Shown in pieces: positions 23,550-33,386 of a stretch of 64,000 nt of DNA (position 1 is the first letter of the stretch; each line of letters opens with the position of its first letter). The stretch is from Sporocytophaga myxococcoides DSM 11118 (GTDB lineage: Bacteria > Bacteroidota > Bacteroidia > Cytophagales > Cytophagaceae). Made by a program: the position numbers and the translations under genes. The notes beneath the pieces are model-generated. The model was given only the letters and a program-made list of their open reading frames with translations, was not told where the DNA came from and did no database searches. The stretch is taken from the NCBI RefSeq assembly GCF_000426725.1, contig NZ_AUFX01000010.1:124001-188000 (forward strand), read 5' to 3'.

Positions 23550-26171
23550 ATGAAAAAAATTCTATGCTTTTTAATGTCCCTGGTTCCTTTCTGGGTAAAT
23601 GCCCAAATGAATACCTGGGAGAACTTTAATTTTTATCAAGTAAATCATCCTTTCAAAAAAAATGATACTATTCCCGTTATTCCGGTAAAAGATTGGAATG
23701 GAAATACCTGGATGATATACAACAAGGCCCTTCTAAAAATAAATGGAACAGATACTACAAAATTCTACAATTTCCCATCCGATCCAGTAAACTATTATAG
23801 CTATGGACTTAATACTTTAGGGGATAAGGTATCTTTTCTTTATTATAACTATGCAAATGTAGGAGGCACATACAAATACCTTAATTACCTGGGCTTTTAT
23901 AATGGTAATGAATTAAAATTCATTCCTGAGTCTGATATGGGATCGGCAGCAACAGCTAACTCATTTTCCACAATAAAGCAAACCACGAAATACATCTGGC
24001 TATTAAAGAATGATAGGCTGATAAGGTTTGATAAAGCTAATTCATTTAAAGTTTATGAATCAGCTGACATTCCTTTTGCTGGTGCTAAACTTGATCCATC
24101 CTTGTATCAACCGGATGCAGAACATATTATCTTCAGAGGAAGAGGCCAGGATTATGTATTCGATGATCAAAAAGAAAATTGGGAAGCATTGGTCGCAGAT
24201 GATTTTATAAAAAATCAGTTATTCTCTGATTCAACAAAAAATTTATATATAGCTGGAAAAAACAAGGTATACCAATATGTAAATAACACTTTAACTGCTT
24301 TCCCCATTCCTGACTCTACAGTTCTTGGAACATCCGGAACTGTCCAGGAATTGAAAGCCGGAGTGGCTCTATATAATTTCTCAAAAGGTTTTGTTCTGAT
24401 TGCCAATGGCCAGGTCTTTATTCAGAAATTCTCAGATTACTCCAACAGTCCTAATCCATACTATTTCAATTATAAATATAACTTAAAATCATTTTTTCTG
24501 GACAACGGAATCCTGATACTAAGTTTTAATAACAGAGAGGAAAATCTGTTCTTTAGCTTTGCAAATAATGAAGTAAAACTTGAGGACAAAAAACCTGTTA
24601 ATTATACTTCATTTTTTTACAAATCTAAGTCAGGAGATAAATACTACTATGAAACTAAATTTGACCAAAGCCGTTTGCCTACTCCAAATACATTAACAAT
24701 AATAAAAAATGGATTGGACAGTACAACTCTTACGCTTCCGGAAAAAGTTAATTATGTAATGGATGTTGCTGCTGACAATGATTTTATCTATATAAACAAT
24801 GAGCAGGCTCCTCAATCTGATTATAGAATCATAAGAATGAAAAGAGAGCAGTATTTTGTAAAAGGTAATCTCTTTTATGATAATAATAAAAATGGAATAA
24901 AAGACCTTGGAGAAGTTGGTGTAAGCAAATACCCTTTGTTGATAATGCCTTCAGGAATTACTGTTTTCGCTGATCGCAATGGTAATTATGCTTTTGCAGG
25001 TGTACCAGGTGAAAAATACGTACTTGAGATTCCTGCTGATTCTTTGTTTGAATATGTATCTAAACCATTACCATATACCTTTATTAATGCGGAAAAAAAT
25101 GCGATTGGTATTACTCTTTTAAATCCTGTAGCAGATGTACGCACCAACTTTTATATTCCTTGGCCTCGTTGTGGCAGCACTGGAAATGCCACTTTGAGAA
25201 TTGAGAACGCTGCTTACGAAACAATAGAAAAGGTTAAATTAACTTTAATCGCAGATCCTCTCACAGAGATCCAATCTGAGAGCGCTGAAGAAAAGGATAA
25301 TGATACCCTCGTATTTGAAGTTAATAACCTAAGTCCTTTAAATACCCAATCAATCGCTTACAATGTTAAATTCCCCGGAGAAACATATGTTGGAACAAAG
25401 CTCAATTTCAAACTTCTTACAGAAGTTTACTCTAAAGGATCAATTGTAAAATATGTTGAAGACAGCTTAACAACCATTGTTCGTTGCTCTTTTGACCCTA
25501 ATGATAAATCTGTCACTCCTGCAGGAGAGGGTGAGCGTAACCTTACTTTAAAGCATATAACACTGGATTATCTGATACGTTTCGAAAATACAGGAAATGA
25601 TACAGCATATACAGTAACAGTTCATGACACTTTGGATACCAACCTTGATCCTTCTACCCTTTTGGTACTTGGTTCCTCTCATAAAGTAATCACCAATATT
25701 TCTAATGATGGAAAGGTTTCTTTTCACTTTGAAAACATTATGCTGCCTGACAGCACGACCAATAAAGAAGAGGCACAAGGTTTTATAAGATTTTCTATAA
25801 GTCCTCGTAAAGATCTTGCGGATGAAACTGTAATAAAAAACAAAGCGGGTATCGTATTTGACAATAATACTCCTGTCATTACCAATGAAGTATTTAATAC
25901 TTTAGTCACAAGGCTTCCTATTATCGCTTCCATAGATAGTAAAACAGAGCTTTCCCGACTGATCTATCCAAACCCTGCGAGTACATTTGTCAAGATAAAT
26001 AATTCTCCGAAAACAAGTGTTGAGGTTTATGATTTTACAGGAAAGAAAATACTAGAGACTTCAGCTTCTGAGATAAATACCGCTGACTGGAAAAATGGGC
26101 TATATATTTTCAGATTATCAGATTCTAATGGTAAACTAATAGGTACTGAAAAAGTATTGATTAATGAATAG
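23550..26171 (+). CDS. Large secreted protein with SdrD_B-like and DUF11/DUF7619-like domains and T9SS sorting domain
   Basis: An 873-aa exported protein with a signal peptide ending WVNAQ. Residues about 20-435 look like a degenerate propeller (WNGNTWMIYNKALLKING, and repeated KYIWLLKNDRLIRF-like blades). Residues about 438-540 match a SdrD_B-type module (VKGNLFYDNNKNGIKDLGE). Residues about 545-790 contain the Bacteroidota surface-protein module opening CSFDPNDKSVTP and including DYLIRFENTGNDTAY. The C-terminus IYPNPASTFVKI...EKVLINE is a type A T9SS domain. It is probably a cell-surface or adhesion protein; no enzymatic motif is seen. A strong terminator follows. Confidence 0.85.
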   Translation: MKKILCFLMSLVPFWVNAQMNTWENFNFYQVNHPFKKNDTIPVIPVKDWNGNTWMIYNKALLKINGTDTTKFYNFPSDPVNYYSYGLNTLGDKVSFLYYNYANVGGTYKYLNYLGFYNGNELKFIPESDMGSAATANSFSTIKQTTKYIWLLKNDRLIRFDKANSFKVYESADIPFAGAKLDPSLYQPDAEHIIFRGRGQDYVFDDQKENWEALVADDFIKNQLFSDSTKNLYIAGKNKVYQYVNNTLTAFPIPDSTVLGTSGTVQELKAGVALYNFSKGFVLIANGQVFIQKFSDYSNSPNPYYFNYKYNLKSFFLDNGILILSFNNREENLFFSFANNEVKLEDKKPVNYTSFFYKSKSGDKYYYETKFDQSRLPTPNTLTIIKNGLDSTTLTLPEKVNYVMDVAADNDFIYINNEQAPQSDYRIIRMKREQYFVKGNLFYDNNKNGIKDLGEVGVSKYPLLIMPSGITVFADRNGNYAFAGVPGEKYVLEIPADSLFEYVSKPLPYTFINAEKNAIGITLLNPVADVRTNFYIPWPRCGSTGNATLRIENAAYETIEKVKLTLIADPLTEIQSESAEEKDNDTLVFEVNNLSPLNTQSIAYNVKFPGETYVGTKLNFKLLTEVYSKGSIVKYVEDSLTTIVRCSFDPNDKSVTPAGEGERNLTLKHITLDYLIRFENTGNDTAYTVTVHDTLDTNLDPSTLLVLGSSHKVITNISNDGKVSFHFENIMLPDSTTNKEEAQGFIRFSISPRKDLADETVIKNKAGIVFDNNTPVITNEVFNTLVTRLPIIASIDSKTELSRLIYPNPASTFVKINNSPKTSVEVYDFTGKKILETSASEINTADWKNGLYIFRLSDSNGKLIGTEKVLINE

Positions 26172-26221
26172 AAAATGAGATTGAGAGAATACAATCTCCT
26201 ATAATAATGATTGAATACCCC

Positions 26222-26256
26222 AAAAACCTTCTGAGTATTTCAGAAGGTTTTTTTTA
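26222..26256 (+). terminator. Rho-independent terminator
   Basis: Stem AAAAACCTTCTGA / TCAGAAGGTTTTT with an 8-T tail, 50 bases after the T9SS protein gene. Confidence 0.88.
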
Positions 26257-26449
26257 CCTTATAAAGGTAGAATTAACAATACCATTGAAATTAATCGATA
26301 AAGTGTCAATTTTAAATTTAAATACTATTTTACCTCTCTTTCACTTTCATAGATGCAGATTTTACCTTATAATTATTACCTTTATTCTATAATATTGAAT
26401 GCATCCAATCAACCACAATCCAATAATAAGCTTTTGCCTATAAAGTCAT

Positions 26450-27463
26450 ATGAATAGAAACCTTCTTATTATAATAATCTTGGTTCTGCTATCTACAATA
26501 ATATCTTGTAATAAAGCCCCTTACTTGTCTGATGACGAAAAAAATGCTTTATTTTCTGCCCCTTCAGCTATTGAACTAGATAAGATTTATAATGGATGGA
26601 AAAACAGAGATCTGACGCCAACGGATTATAACACCATTCAGGAAAATGAAATACTGAACGGTTCATTTAAACTTAAAATGATTTCGTTTAAAGTAAACGG
26701 TATTAAGGAATATGGGGCACTTCTCATTCCTAAAACCGACAGCCTTATTCCTGTAAGAATGTATATAGGAGGATTCGGATTGAATGTTACAACCAATTCA
26801 GTGAATCTGATTTTAGACAATTCGAGCAAGAGCAATCCATTTATTCTGGCCATTCCTGCCTTAAGAGGACAATCATTAGAGGTTAAAATTAATGGAACGC
26901 TTTACACAACTCCAAATTCTGCAGGCGATCATTGCGATGCTTTTGATGGAGCCACAGACGATGTACTCGCCTATTTAAACCTGATCCAGCAGACAGAAAC
27001 ATTAGCAGATGTAAACAGAACTTCTGTAAGAGGCGGGAGTCGTGGCTGTACAGTAGCACTTCTGGCGGGCATCAGGGATAAAAGGATAAAAAGAGTAGTA
27101 GGAGTTGCAGGTCCAACCAATATGCTGGAGCTGACATCAGCTAATGAAAATGACCCTACTTACCAATGTCAGTTTTTAAGTTCTTACAAAAATAATCAGA
27201 CAGGTCTTGAAGCAACTAGAAACAGAATGATTGCTTCATCTCCGCTTTACTTTGCAGATCATTTACCTCTTACTCAACTGCACATGGGATTACAAGATAA
27301 AATTGTACCAATAAGTCAGGGCTATGATCTTCAACAAAAAATAATTGATACAGGGAGAAGTTCATTATTTCAATTATTCACCTACGATAAAACACATACC
27401 GATATTGCAACTAACAATCTGGACCTTTCTGAAAGAATTGAAACGTTTCTTGAAGCTTTATGA
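26450..27463 (+). CDS. Alpha/beta-hydrolase (prolyl oligopeptidase-like) lipoprotein
   Basis: A 337-aa protein with a lipoprotein signal peptide (LLSTIISC, C20). The hydrolase core shows the nucleophile elbow GGSRG (S197) after a helix DDVLAYLNLIQQT. A late GLQDKIVPISQGYDL carries the Asp, and KTHTDI carries the candidate His. This Ser-Asp-His layout is that of acetyl-esterase or oligopeptidase-type hydrolases. It would act in the periplasm or at the outer membrane; the substrate is unknown. Confidence 0.8.
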   Translation: MNRNLLIIIILVLLSTIISCNKAPYLSDDEKNALFSAPSAIELDKIYNGWKNRDLTPTDYNTIQENEILNGSFKLKMISFKVNGIKEYGALLIPKTDSLIPVRMYIGGFGLNVTTNSVNLILDNSSKSNPFILAIPALRGQSLEVKINGTLYTTPNSAGDHCDAFDGATDDVLAYLNLIQQTETLADVNRTSVRGGSRGCTVALLAGIRDKRIKRVVGVAGPTNMLELTSANENDPTYQCQFLSSYKNNQTGLEATRNRMIASSPLYFADHLPLTQLHMGLQDKIVPISQGYDLQQKIIDTGRSSLFQLFTYDKTHTDIATNNLDLSERIETFLEAL

Positions 27464-27482
27464 AACCTGTTAATAAACTAAC

Positions 27483-28007
27483 TTAAGTATTTAAAATTTT
27501 CAGAAATGCTGCAAATGATCCCACATTATCTTTATTCTGTTTGGCAATAATCCTTGTTACCTGAGCGATATGACTCATATCATGAGTAACCCAGGTAGAG
27601 ACTAGTTCCCGCAAATACACTTCTCCTAATGTTGGATGAATACCCGTTTTATTAAAGTCTGATTCCTTAAGGTTTAAGTTCTTTAAGTCATCAATTCCAT
27701 CTATTCTGAGCTGATTAAAATCTTTAAGTAACTTTTCTAATGAAGTGTTTTCTGCAAGCTTAAAATGAGCATGCATATCAATAGGGACAAATGTCTTTTT
27801 CAGACCATCAGATAAAATGATTTTTATTCTGACCATCCAGTTTGTTTGTTCGCAAATAACAAGATGAGCTACAATCTCTTTTACATTCCATGTATTTCCT
27901 ACTTCCTTGGCTAATATCCACTCTTCACTGAGATCACTTAATAATGCAGAAAGAACCGCCGGAGTTCTTCCAAGTATTTCCAATGATCTGGCCAAAGAGA
28001 ATTCCAT
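27483..28007 (-). CDS. DinB-superfamily protein
   Basis: A 174-aa four-helix protein with DinB-type metal-site positions: NVKEIVAHLVICE (His in helix 2) and VSTWVTHDMSHIAQVTRII (H-x3-H near the end). Bacterial DinB-fold proteins include bacillithiol- or mycothiol-dependent transferases and many uncharacterised stress proteins. The gene starts 4 bases after the stop of 28012-28599, another DinB-type protein, so the two form an operon. Confidence 0.82.
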   Translation of the reverse strand: MEFSLARSLEILGRTPAVLSALLSDLSEEWILAKEVGNTWNVKEIVAHLVICEQTNWMVRIKIILSDGLKKTFVPIDMHAHFKLAENTSLEKLLKDFNQLRIDGIDDLKNLNLKESDFNKTGIHPTLGEVYLRELVSTWVTHDMSHIAQVTRIIAKQNKDNVGSFAAFLKILNT

Positions 28008-28011
28008 AGTA

Positions 28012-28599
28012 TTAGTTTTGATTGTTTTCGTTATTGTTCTTATTATTTAAATATTCATCTGTAAAATGTACCTTATGCTTTTCTTGGGAAAATTTCTGAG
28101 CGTTATAATCCTTTGAGTTCCCTTTTGGAATAGATAATGAATGCCATTCCTGAGCACACATTTTACCTATAAAAACAATTTGTCCAATATGATAAGGATA
28201 ATGAGCAAGCTGCCTGTTAATAGCCTCCAGAACCGTATGCCCCTGATTGCGGATATAAATAATTTTAATTAAATCACTTTCACTTAAACTATTCAAAGTA
28301 TCAAGAAAAACTTGCCAGCCTTCATTCCATCGATCCAGCATTTCTTGTTTTGATGTAAAATTATTTTCAAATTCTCCATCACGATCTCTCCACTCCTTTT
28401 CACCATCAGTTGTAAGGAAATCGGTCCAACGACTTAACATATTTCCGGATAAGTGCTTTACAATGATGGCAATGCTATTGCTTTCCACATTATACTGCCA
28501 GAAGAGTTGTTCATCCTCCAGCTGGGAAAATGTTTTTTCCCCAAGCATCTTATAATACTCAAATTGTTTAATTACACTTTCGAGGTATCCGTTATTCAT
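28012..28599 (-). CDS. DinB-superfamily (DUF1572-like) protein
   Basis: A 195-aa protein beginning LESVIKQFEYYKMLGEKTFSQL, with NSIAIIVKHLSGNMLSRWTDFL and HYPYHIGQIVFIGKM. The His residues in these helices fit the DinB/DUF1572 metal triad. It ends in an Asn-rich low-complexity tail. It is first in a two-gene unit with 27483-28007. The AraC regulator gene lies upstream on the same strand, but 138 bases away. Confidence 0.82.
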   Translation of the reverse strand: MNNGYLESVIKQFEYYKMLGEKTFSQLEDEQLFWQYNVESNSIAIIVKHLSGNMLSRWTDFLTTDGEKEWRDRDGEFENNFTSKQEMLDRWNEGWQVFLDTLNSLSESDLIKIIYIRNQGHTVLEAINRQLAHYPYHIGQIVFIGKMCAQEWHSLSIPKGNSKDYNAQKFSQEKHKVHFTDEYLNNKNNNENNQN

Positions 28600-28736
28600 T
28601 TTATCTTTCTTGATTTAAAATATTCGGCTTATAGCTCAAATCAGCTTATTTCATTACTCTTGATCGTTAAAACAAAAGAATAAAAGATCATGATAAAGTT
28701 TGTTATGCTGAAAGTTCAAATAGTTGTTTTAGCAGT

Positions 28737-29570
28737 TCATTTATCTTGAAATTGTCTGGGAGAAACACCGAAAAACTTTTTGAATTCACTGCTAAAAGCT
28801 GACAAGGTTTCATAGCCAAGTTCTGCGTAAATGTCTGATGGTCTATTTTTCAGAGAAAGTAAAAATTCCGCTTTTTTCATCTTCAGTCCTGTAAAATATT
28901 TCTGAGGAGACATTTTATAAACTTCAGCAAAGTGTCTTTTAAAAGTGGACATACTCATATTGCAAAGAAATGCGAGTTCTTCAATAGTTAATCCATTATC
29001 AATATTTGATTCAATAACCTGCTTTAGTTTTATGTCCCTATGATCCATTAATGCCTGTGAAACCAAGCATTGGAAAGCATCTGTGTATTTAGCACATAGA
29101 TATCCTAAAAGCTCCTGAATCTTTAGTTCATCAATTGCTGAATTATGTTCCTTTCGCAGAAGATAAAGAGAGTGGCAATAATTACTTAAAAAATCATCTC
29201 TGGAAATCTTTAGTACCGGATTGTCAGAAGTTTTTTGGATAAATGCGCTTGCCTGTTTTGCACAAAAATCAATAAGTGTTTTGTTTCCGAAAAATATCAG
29301 GATAGCTTCATATGCATTGTTTTCTGCTACAGCCTCTGACATTAATACACTTCCTCCTGTCAATAGCAAAACTTCACTATTGTTGATACTGGTTTTTCCT
29401 TTTGGCGTAAATACTTGTTTAATTCCCTTCTGTAGAAGGCATATCATATTTTTAGTAAAAAAAACCTGATTATTAACCGATGATTTGTTATTGGAATAAA
29501 AATAAATAAGAGAGTCGTTTAAATCAATGCCAAAATCATCAGGCAGAGTATAATGATTGATATTCAACAT
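28737..29570 (-). CDS. AraC-family transcriptional regulator
   Basis: A 277-aa protein. The N-terminal half is a cupin-like sensor typical of the ExsA-type AraC group (SVLMSEAVAENNAYEAILIFF). The C-terminal 100 residues have the two helix-turn-helix motifs IEELAFLCNMSMSTFKRHFAE and IYAELGYETLSAFSSEFKKFFG, ending GVSPRQFQ. The ligand is unknown. It lies upstream of the DinB-type operon in the same direction and may control it, which is an inference from position. Confidence 0.9.
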   Translation of the reverse strand: MLNINHYTLPDDFGIDLNDSLIYFYSNNKSSVNNQVFFTKNMICLLQKGIKQVFTPKGKTSINNSEVLLLTGGSVLMSEAVAENNAYEAILIFFGNKTLIDFCAKQASAFIQKTSDNPVLKISRDDFLSNYCHSLYLLRKEHNSAIDELKIQELLGYLCAKYTDAFQCLVSQALMDHRDIKLKQVIESNIDNGLTIEELAFLCNMSMSTFKRHFAEVYKMSPQKYFTGLKMKKAEFLLSLKNRPSDIYAELGYETLSAFSSEFKKFFGVSPRQFQDK

Positions 29571-29799
29571 TTATAGTATTCAGAATTTGGGTTAATTAAA
29601 AATAGCAAAACTCCCCAATAATTCAATATTCACAAGTTGATTGCGGTATTGATTTTCAACTTCATGGAATGATATAAAGTATTTTAGGTAAGCAATAGGC
29701 CAAGAAAACTAAAAAGAAATAATCTTTCTTTTATTACTGACCACAGAACAACCGAGACAAATGACATCCAAAAAGAAAATGGACTTCATCAGTAGGCGA

Positions 29800-30285
29800 T
29801 TACTGGAGAGAGTAGTACAGACCTATCTTATTAAAAGAACCCGATACTATAACCGACCTGCTGCCATTTTCCTCAAACAATTTGCCTTCAAATGAACCGG
29901 TAAGCAAATAGCTTTTATAATCCATGTCTTTAATAATAATTTTACTCAGATTAGATCCTGATGAAACATACTTCACACCTTCTGAATCATAGTAAACAAT
30001 AGATGATACCGAGTTAAGATTGCAGATATACGTTCCTGGAATTGTATCATTTGTTGTAAGTAAAAATCTTTGAGGATAATATGTAGAAGATGAAATTTTA
30101 ATTTCCTTATTTTTTTTGATTATTATACTATTCGCGGTATCCTTAATTTCTTTATTTTCAATATTTGCTAAAAATGTTCCTAATTTTTGCTCTATAGGCT
30201 TGGGATCATCTTTATGATTACAACTCACTAAAATAATAAAAGAAGCTAAAAGTAAAAGAGATAACTTTAAAAGTGATTTTTTCAT
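29800..30285 (-). CDS. Lipoprotein of unknown function
   Basis: A 161-aa protein with a lipobox (IILVSC, C22) followed by NHKDDPKP. The mature part is beta-rich and ends LLTGSFEGKLF...VIVSGSFNKIGLYY, a pattern seen in small Bacteroidota lipoproteins with a single barrel-like domain. No family can be named and no partner is adjacent. Confidence 0.65.
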   Translation of the reverse strand: MKKSLLKLSLLLLASFIILVSCNHKDDPKPIEQKLGTFLANIENKEIKDTANSIIIKKNKEIKISSSTYYPQRFLLTTNDTIPGTYICNLNSVSSIVYYDSEGVKYVSSGSNLSKIIIKDMDYKSYLLTGSFEGKLFEENGSRSVIVSGSFNKIGLYYSLQ

Positions 30286-30390
30286 AGAGATTATAGTATT
30301 ATTCCCCCTAAACGTAATTATTACAAAATATTGTGTTAGTTAAATTTATACTAACAGTATAAAATATGCATTGCAAACATTTTCTCCAAA

Positions 30391-30834
30391 TCAAAATCTT
30401 GTCCACCCCCACCATGTATAATGATAGTCTCGTTCAATAATGCTAAACTTTTGCCCACATCTTGTACATAGCGCGATATAAAAGTCAACATACCTCTCAT
30501 CTATCAATTTTCTATCAATTATCTTTAAATACCCTTTAGCTTCTTCTTTATTAGGATCCATGCAATCATGTATACCAAATAAAGAGCAGGGACATCCCTT
30601 TTCACTTTTGTAAAATTCTATCGTTCTGATAGCACCATGAACAAATCTCATATTAGATGCAAAGGCTCCTCCCATTTCCAGCCCTTTAGTCATTTCCTTA
30701 ATTTTTGTAAGAAAAGGAATTAAAGGTTTAATTCTGTCAGGTTCTTGTCCTAAACTTATTATTTCACAAGCTGAACTCCACACTTTTTGTGAATCTCCTG
30801 ATGTAATTTCATTGATAATCTTTTCGGTTGTCAT
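30391..30834 (-). CDS. Conserved-looking hypothetical protein, Cys-containing
   Basis: A 147-aa cytoplasmic protein. It begins with a helical part (IINEITSGDSQKVWSSACEIIS) reminiscent of immunity- or HEAT-like proteins. In the second half it has CPCS, HDC and a CTRCGQKF pair that could hold zinc, ending RDYHYTWWGWTRF. I do not recognise the family. It stands alone with a 401-base spacer upstream. Confidence 0.6.
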   Translation of the reverse strand: MTTEKIINEITSGDSQKVWSSACEIISLGQEPDRIKPLIPFLTKIKEMTKGLEMGGAFASNMRFVHGAIRTIEFYKSEKGCPCSLFGIHDCMDPNKEEAKGYLKIIDRKLIDERYVDFYIALCTRCGQKFSIIERDYHYTWWGWTRF

Positions 30835-31236
30835 CCTTGATTAATTTTTTGGTTATCCTTATAACATCCATACTGAGTAAAGGCCTTAACTTAATCTTAC
30901 ATTAAAATCTCTATCTCTCTAAATAATTGATTTATTTAATCTGAAAAAATTCCAAACCAGTAAAATAACTTAGTAAATTAGTAAAATAAAGCGAGGCTAA
31001 ATTTAAGGGTACATATCGAATAAAATCTGATAATCAACACTTAATTAATCAAAACAGATATTGAGGTTACAAATATTTTGAAAGTTTTAAAATAAAAGTA
31101 TCAGGTATACGACTATGGATTAGAAGTATAAATTTTTCACATTAAATTCAAATAACCAGTTTAAAATAAAACGTTGAGGTTAAGTTGTCAGAAATAGTAT
31201 GACACATGAATATAAAGCAACATAATAACCACCAGA
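30835..31236. other. Intergenic between divergent genes, no gene seen
   Basis: AT-rich spacer. Only an 18-codon frame (31206-31262) overlaps the start of the next gene. No hairpin or RNA gene is supported; it must hold two promoters. Confidence 0.5.
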
Positions 31237-32481
31237 TTGAAAAAGCTAAAAGATTTCATTAAATGCATAAAGAAGGAAAAAGATCACTTCAAAACAAGAA
31301 GAACTCCTTCTCTGTTGGGCATTTCCATTTTTGATTCTATTGATTATGTGCCTGTCGAAGAATGGAATAAGATTGTACCTCAAAGTAAAGGTTTAATGCG
31401 TCATCCTTATCTTACAGCAATCGAAAACTCATCAAAAGAGAAAGAACAAAGCAGGTACGTCTTAATATATAAAGATAAGAAACCTGTTGCTGCTGCCATA
31501 TTTCATATAGTAGTTATTACCGGTGAAGATTATCGGTGCTCAGACAATGGAAAGCTTAATCTGGAAAAATTCACCACCCCTCTCAAGCATAAGGCAAAAC
31601 TACGCATGCTTGTTTGCGGACATACACATATAAGTGGTAATCATGGATTCATTTATTCTCCAGACATAACTTTTAAAGAGGCCTTTCATGCATTAGCGGA
31701 TGCTTGCTATCAGATTAGGCGTTCTGAGAAACTGAGAGGTAAAATTAATCTTCAATTGATCAAAGACTTCTATGAGGACGAATTTACCACCTCAGCTTAT
31801 CTAAATGTCTTTAAGTACCGTCAGTTTAAAGTCGATCCTAACATGATTTTAAAAATAAGGCCTGAATGGAAGTCCTTTGACGACTATCTTAATGCAATGA
31901 ATAAGAAGTACAGAAAGAAGGCCTTAACTACTGTTAAGAAGGGAGCAGAACTTAAGAGAAAAAGCTTGACTGCAGAAGAGATACAATCCAACTTTGATAA
32001 AATTCAAATGCTTTATTCAAATGTTGCAGATAAAGCAAAAGTACGTATCAATCATTTTGACGTATCTTATTTACTTCAATTGAAACTGAATTTAAAAGAA
32101 GAGTTTGAATTGGTTGCCTATTTTCTTAATGAAGAAATTGTTGCCTTCAATACATATATTTATTGGGGGGATAAATGTGAAGCACATGTAGTCGGAATGG
32201 ATTATGATCTGAATAATCAGTACTGCATATATCCGAACATCTTGTATGACTATGTAAAAGCTACAATTGAAAAGAAGAAAAACATACTGATTCTGGGAAG
32301 GACTGCGATGGAAATGAAAAGTAATATTGGCGCAGAGCCTTCTGAAATGTGCTGCTACGTCCGCCATTCAGGGCCCTTGTTTAACAGAGCATTAAAACCT
32401 GTTTTTCATTATATAAAACAAACAGAATGGACACAAAGAAGTCCGTTCAAAGAAGGTGAAGCTGCAGATAGTGATAACTGA
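31237..32481 (+). CDS. GNAT/FemAB-like peptidyl or acyl transferase
   Basis: A 414-aa cytoplasmic protein with a TTG start at 31237, chosen because the conserved region IDYVPVEEWNKIVPQSKGLMRHPYL begins soon after. The C-terminal half contains FDDYLNAMNKKYRKKALTTVKKG and LNEEIVAFNTYIYWGDKCEAHVVGMD, then YCIYPNILYDYVKATIEK. This is the double-GNAT (FemAB/BioF2-like) pattern. Relatives add amino acids to lipid or peptidoglycan precursors, or acylate sugars. The reaction is not decided by sequence. An outer membrane barrel gene follows on the same strand. Confidence 0.75.
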   Translation: MKKLKDFIKCIKKEKDHFKTRRTPSLLGISIFDSIDYVPVEEWNKIVPQSKGLMRHPYLTAIENSSKEKEQSRYVLIYKDKKPVAAAIFHIVVITGEDYRCSDNGKLNLEKFTTPLKHKAKLRMLVCGHTHISGNHGFIYSPDITFKEAFHALADACYQIRRSEKLRGKINLQLIKDFYEDEFTTSAYLNVFKYRQFKVDPNMILKIRPEWKSFDDYLNAMNKKYRKKALTTVKKGAELKRKSLTAEEIQSNFDKIQMLYSNVADKAKVRINHFDVSYLLQLKLNLKEEFELVAYFLNEEIVAFNTYIYWGDKCEAHVVGMDYDLNNQYCIYPNILYDYVKATIEKKKNILILGRTAMEMKSNIGAEPSEMCCYVRHSGPLFNRALKPVFHYIKQTEWTQRSPFKEGEAADSDN

Positions 32482-32535
32482 AAATAGTACTTCCTTAAAA
32501 ATTAACACGTAACAATTAACACTTATAAATAAATA

Positions 32536-33171
32536 ATGAGGATTAAACTTTTATTTTTCGCTTTAACAATTCTTCATACAAATTTCATTTTTGCCCAAAC
32601 TAAAAAATTCCAAATTGGTCTTGAAGGTGGACCTGGCCTTGCCTCTATTGATGGAAAAGATAGATTTAAAAATAATCATAGTACAAAGGTTGGATATGCA
32701 GTGGCCCTTACTCTTCAATATGATATTTCGAAAATCCTTTCAATAAGAACAGGAGTTGGATTTGAGAGAAAAGGATACAAAATGAGTTTAAATAATCCCC
32801 TAATTGATGTGGATGCAGGAGAGATCCGCTTTCATTATGATTACTTGACTGCCCCATTACTTGCAAGGATTATACTAGGCAATAAAATTAAATTTTTCAC
32901 CAATGCTGGTCCCTACTTTGCATATTTACTTAATCTTAGTGACGACCGTAATTTAATTAAGTATTCTCCTGAAAGCTGGAAGCAGTATTATAAGAGATTT
33001 GACTGGGGTATCACTGCAGGAATAGGTGGAGCAGTACCTGTTAAAGACAACTTATTATTAACATTGGAGGCTAGATACAACTTTGGATTGATTAACTCTA
33101 GTAAATATTTACAATTCAAAACTTATAACAACTTCGCAATTCTTTTAGCGGGTGTCGCTTATAAGCTATGA
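32536..33171 (+). CDS. Small outer membrane beta-barrel protein
   Basis: A 211-aa protein with a signal peptide ending IFAQ. Alternating strands follow: IGLEGGPGLASIDG, VGYAVALTLQYDI, LSIRTGVGFERKGYKM and so on, ending FAILLAGVAYKL. This is the PorT/OmpA-like 8-strand barrel (outer membrane protein beta-barrel family 2) common in Bacteroidota. The function is not specific. It is followed by a bidirectional terminator. Confidence 0.8.
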   Translation: MRIKLLFFALTILHTNFIFAQTKKFQIGLEGGPGLASIDGKDRFKNNHSTKVGYAVALTLQYDISKILSIRTGVGFERKGYKMSLNNPLIDVDAGEIRFHYDYLTAPLLARIILGNKIKFFTNAGPYFAYLLNLSDDRNLIKYSPESWKQYYKRFDWGITAGIGGAVPVKDNLLLTLEARYNFGLINSSKYLQFKTYNNFAILLAGVAYKL

Positions 33172-33335
33172 ATAAATAAAAGAGAAAGAGATATTTAATC
33201 ATAAAATAATATCAAAATACCTTATAGAGCTAGAAGTTACAAGTATAAAGCGGTAAGTTATAAAGGGTATGAGATCACTGCACTTACATATCTTGGGAAG
33301 TATTGAATGTTTTTAATTAATAATGGTAATAATGA

Positions 33336-33366
33336 AAAAGGACTGTCTAAAACAGTCCTTTTTTAT
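33336..33366. terminator. Bidirectional rho-independent terminator
   Basis: Stem AAAAAGGACTGT / ACAGTCCTTTTTT with a 5-base loop, A run on one side and T run on the other, between the convergent barrel gene and the collagen-like lipoprotein gene. Confidence 0.88.
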
Positions 33367-33386
33367 TATTGATGCGGGCAAATCAT

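Noticed and set aside
26207-26392. 61-codon plus-strand frame
   Set aside because: It begins over the terminator hairpin at 26222-26256 and encodes low-complexity hydrophobic sequence; not a gene.
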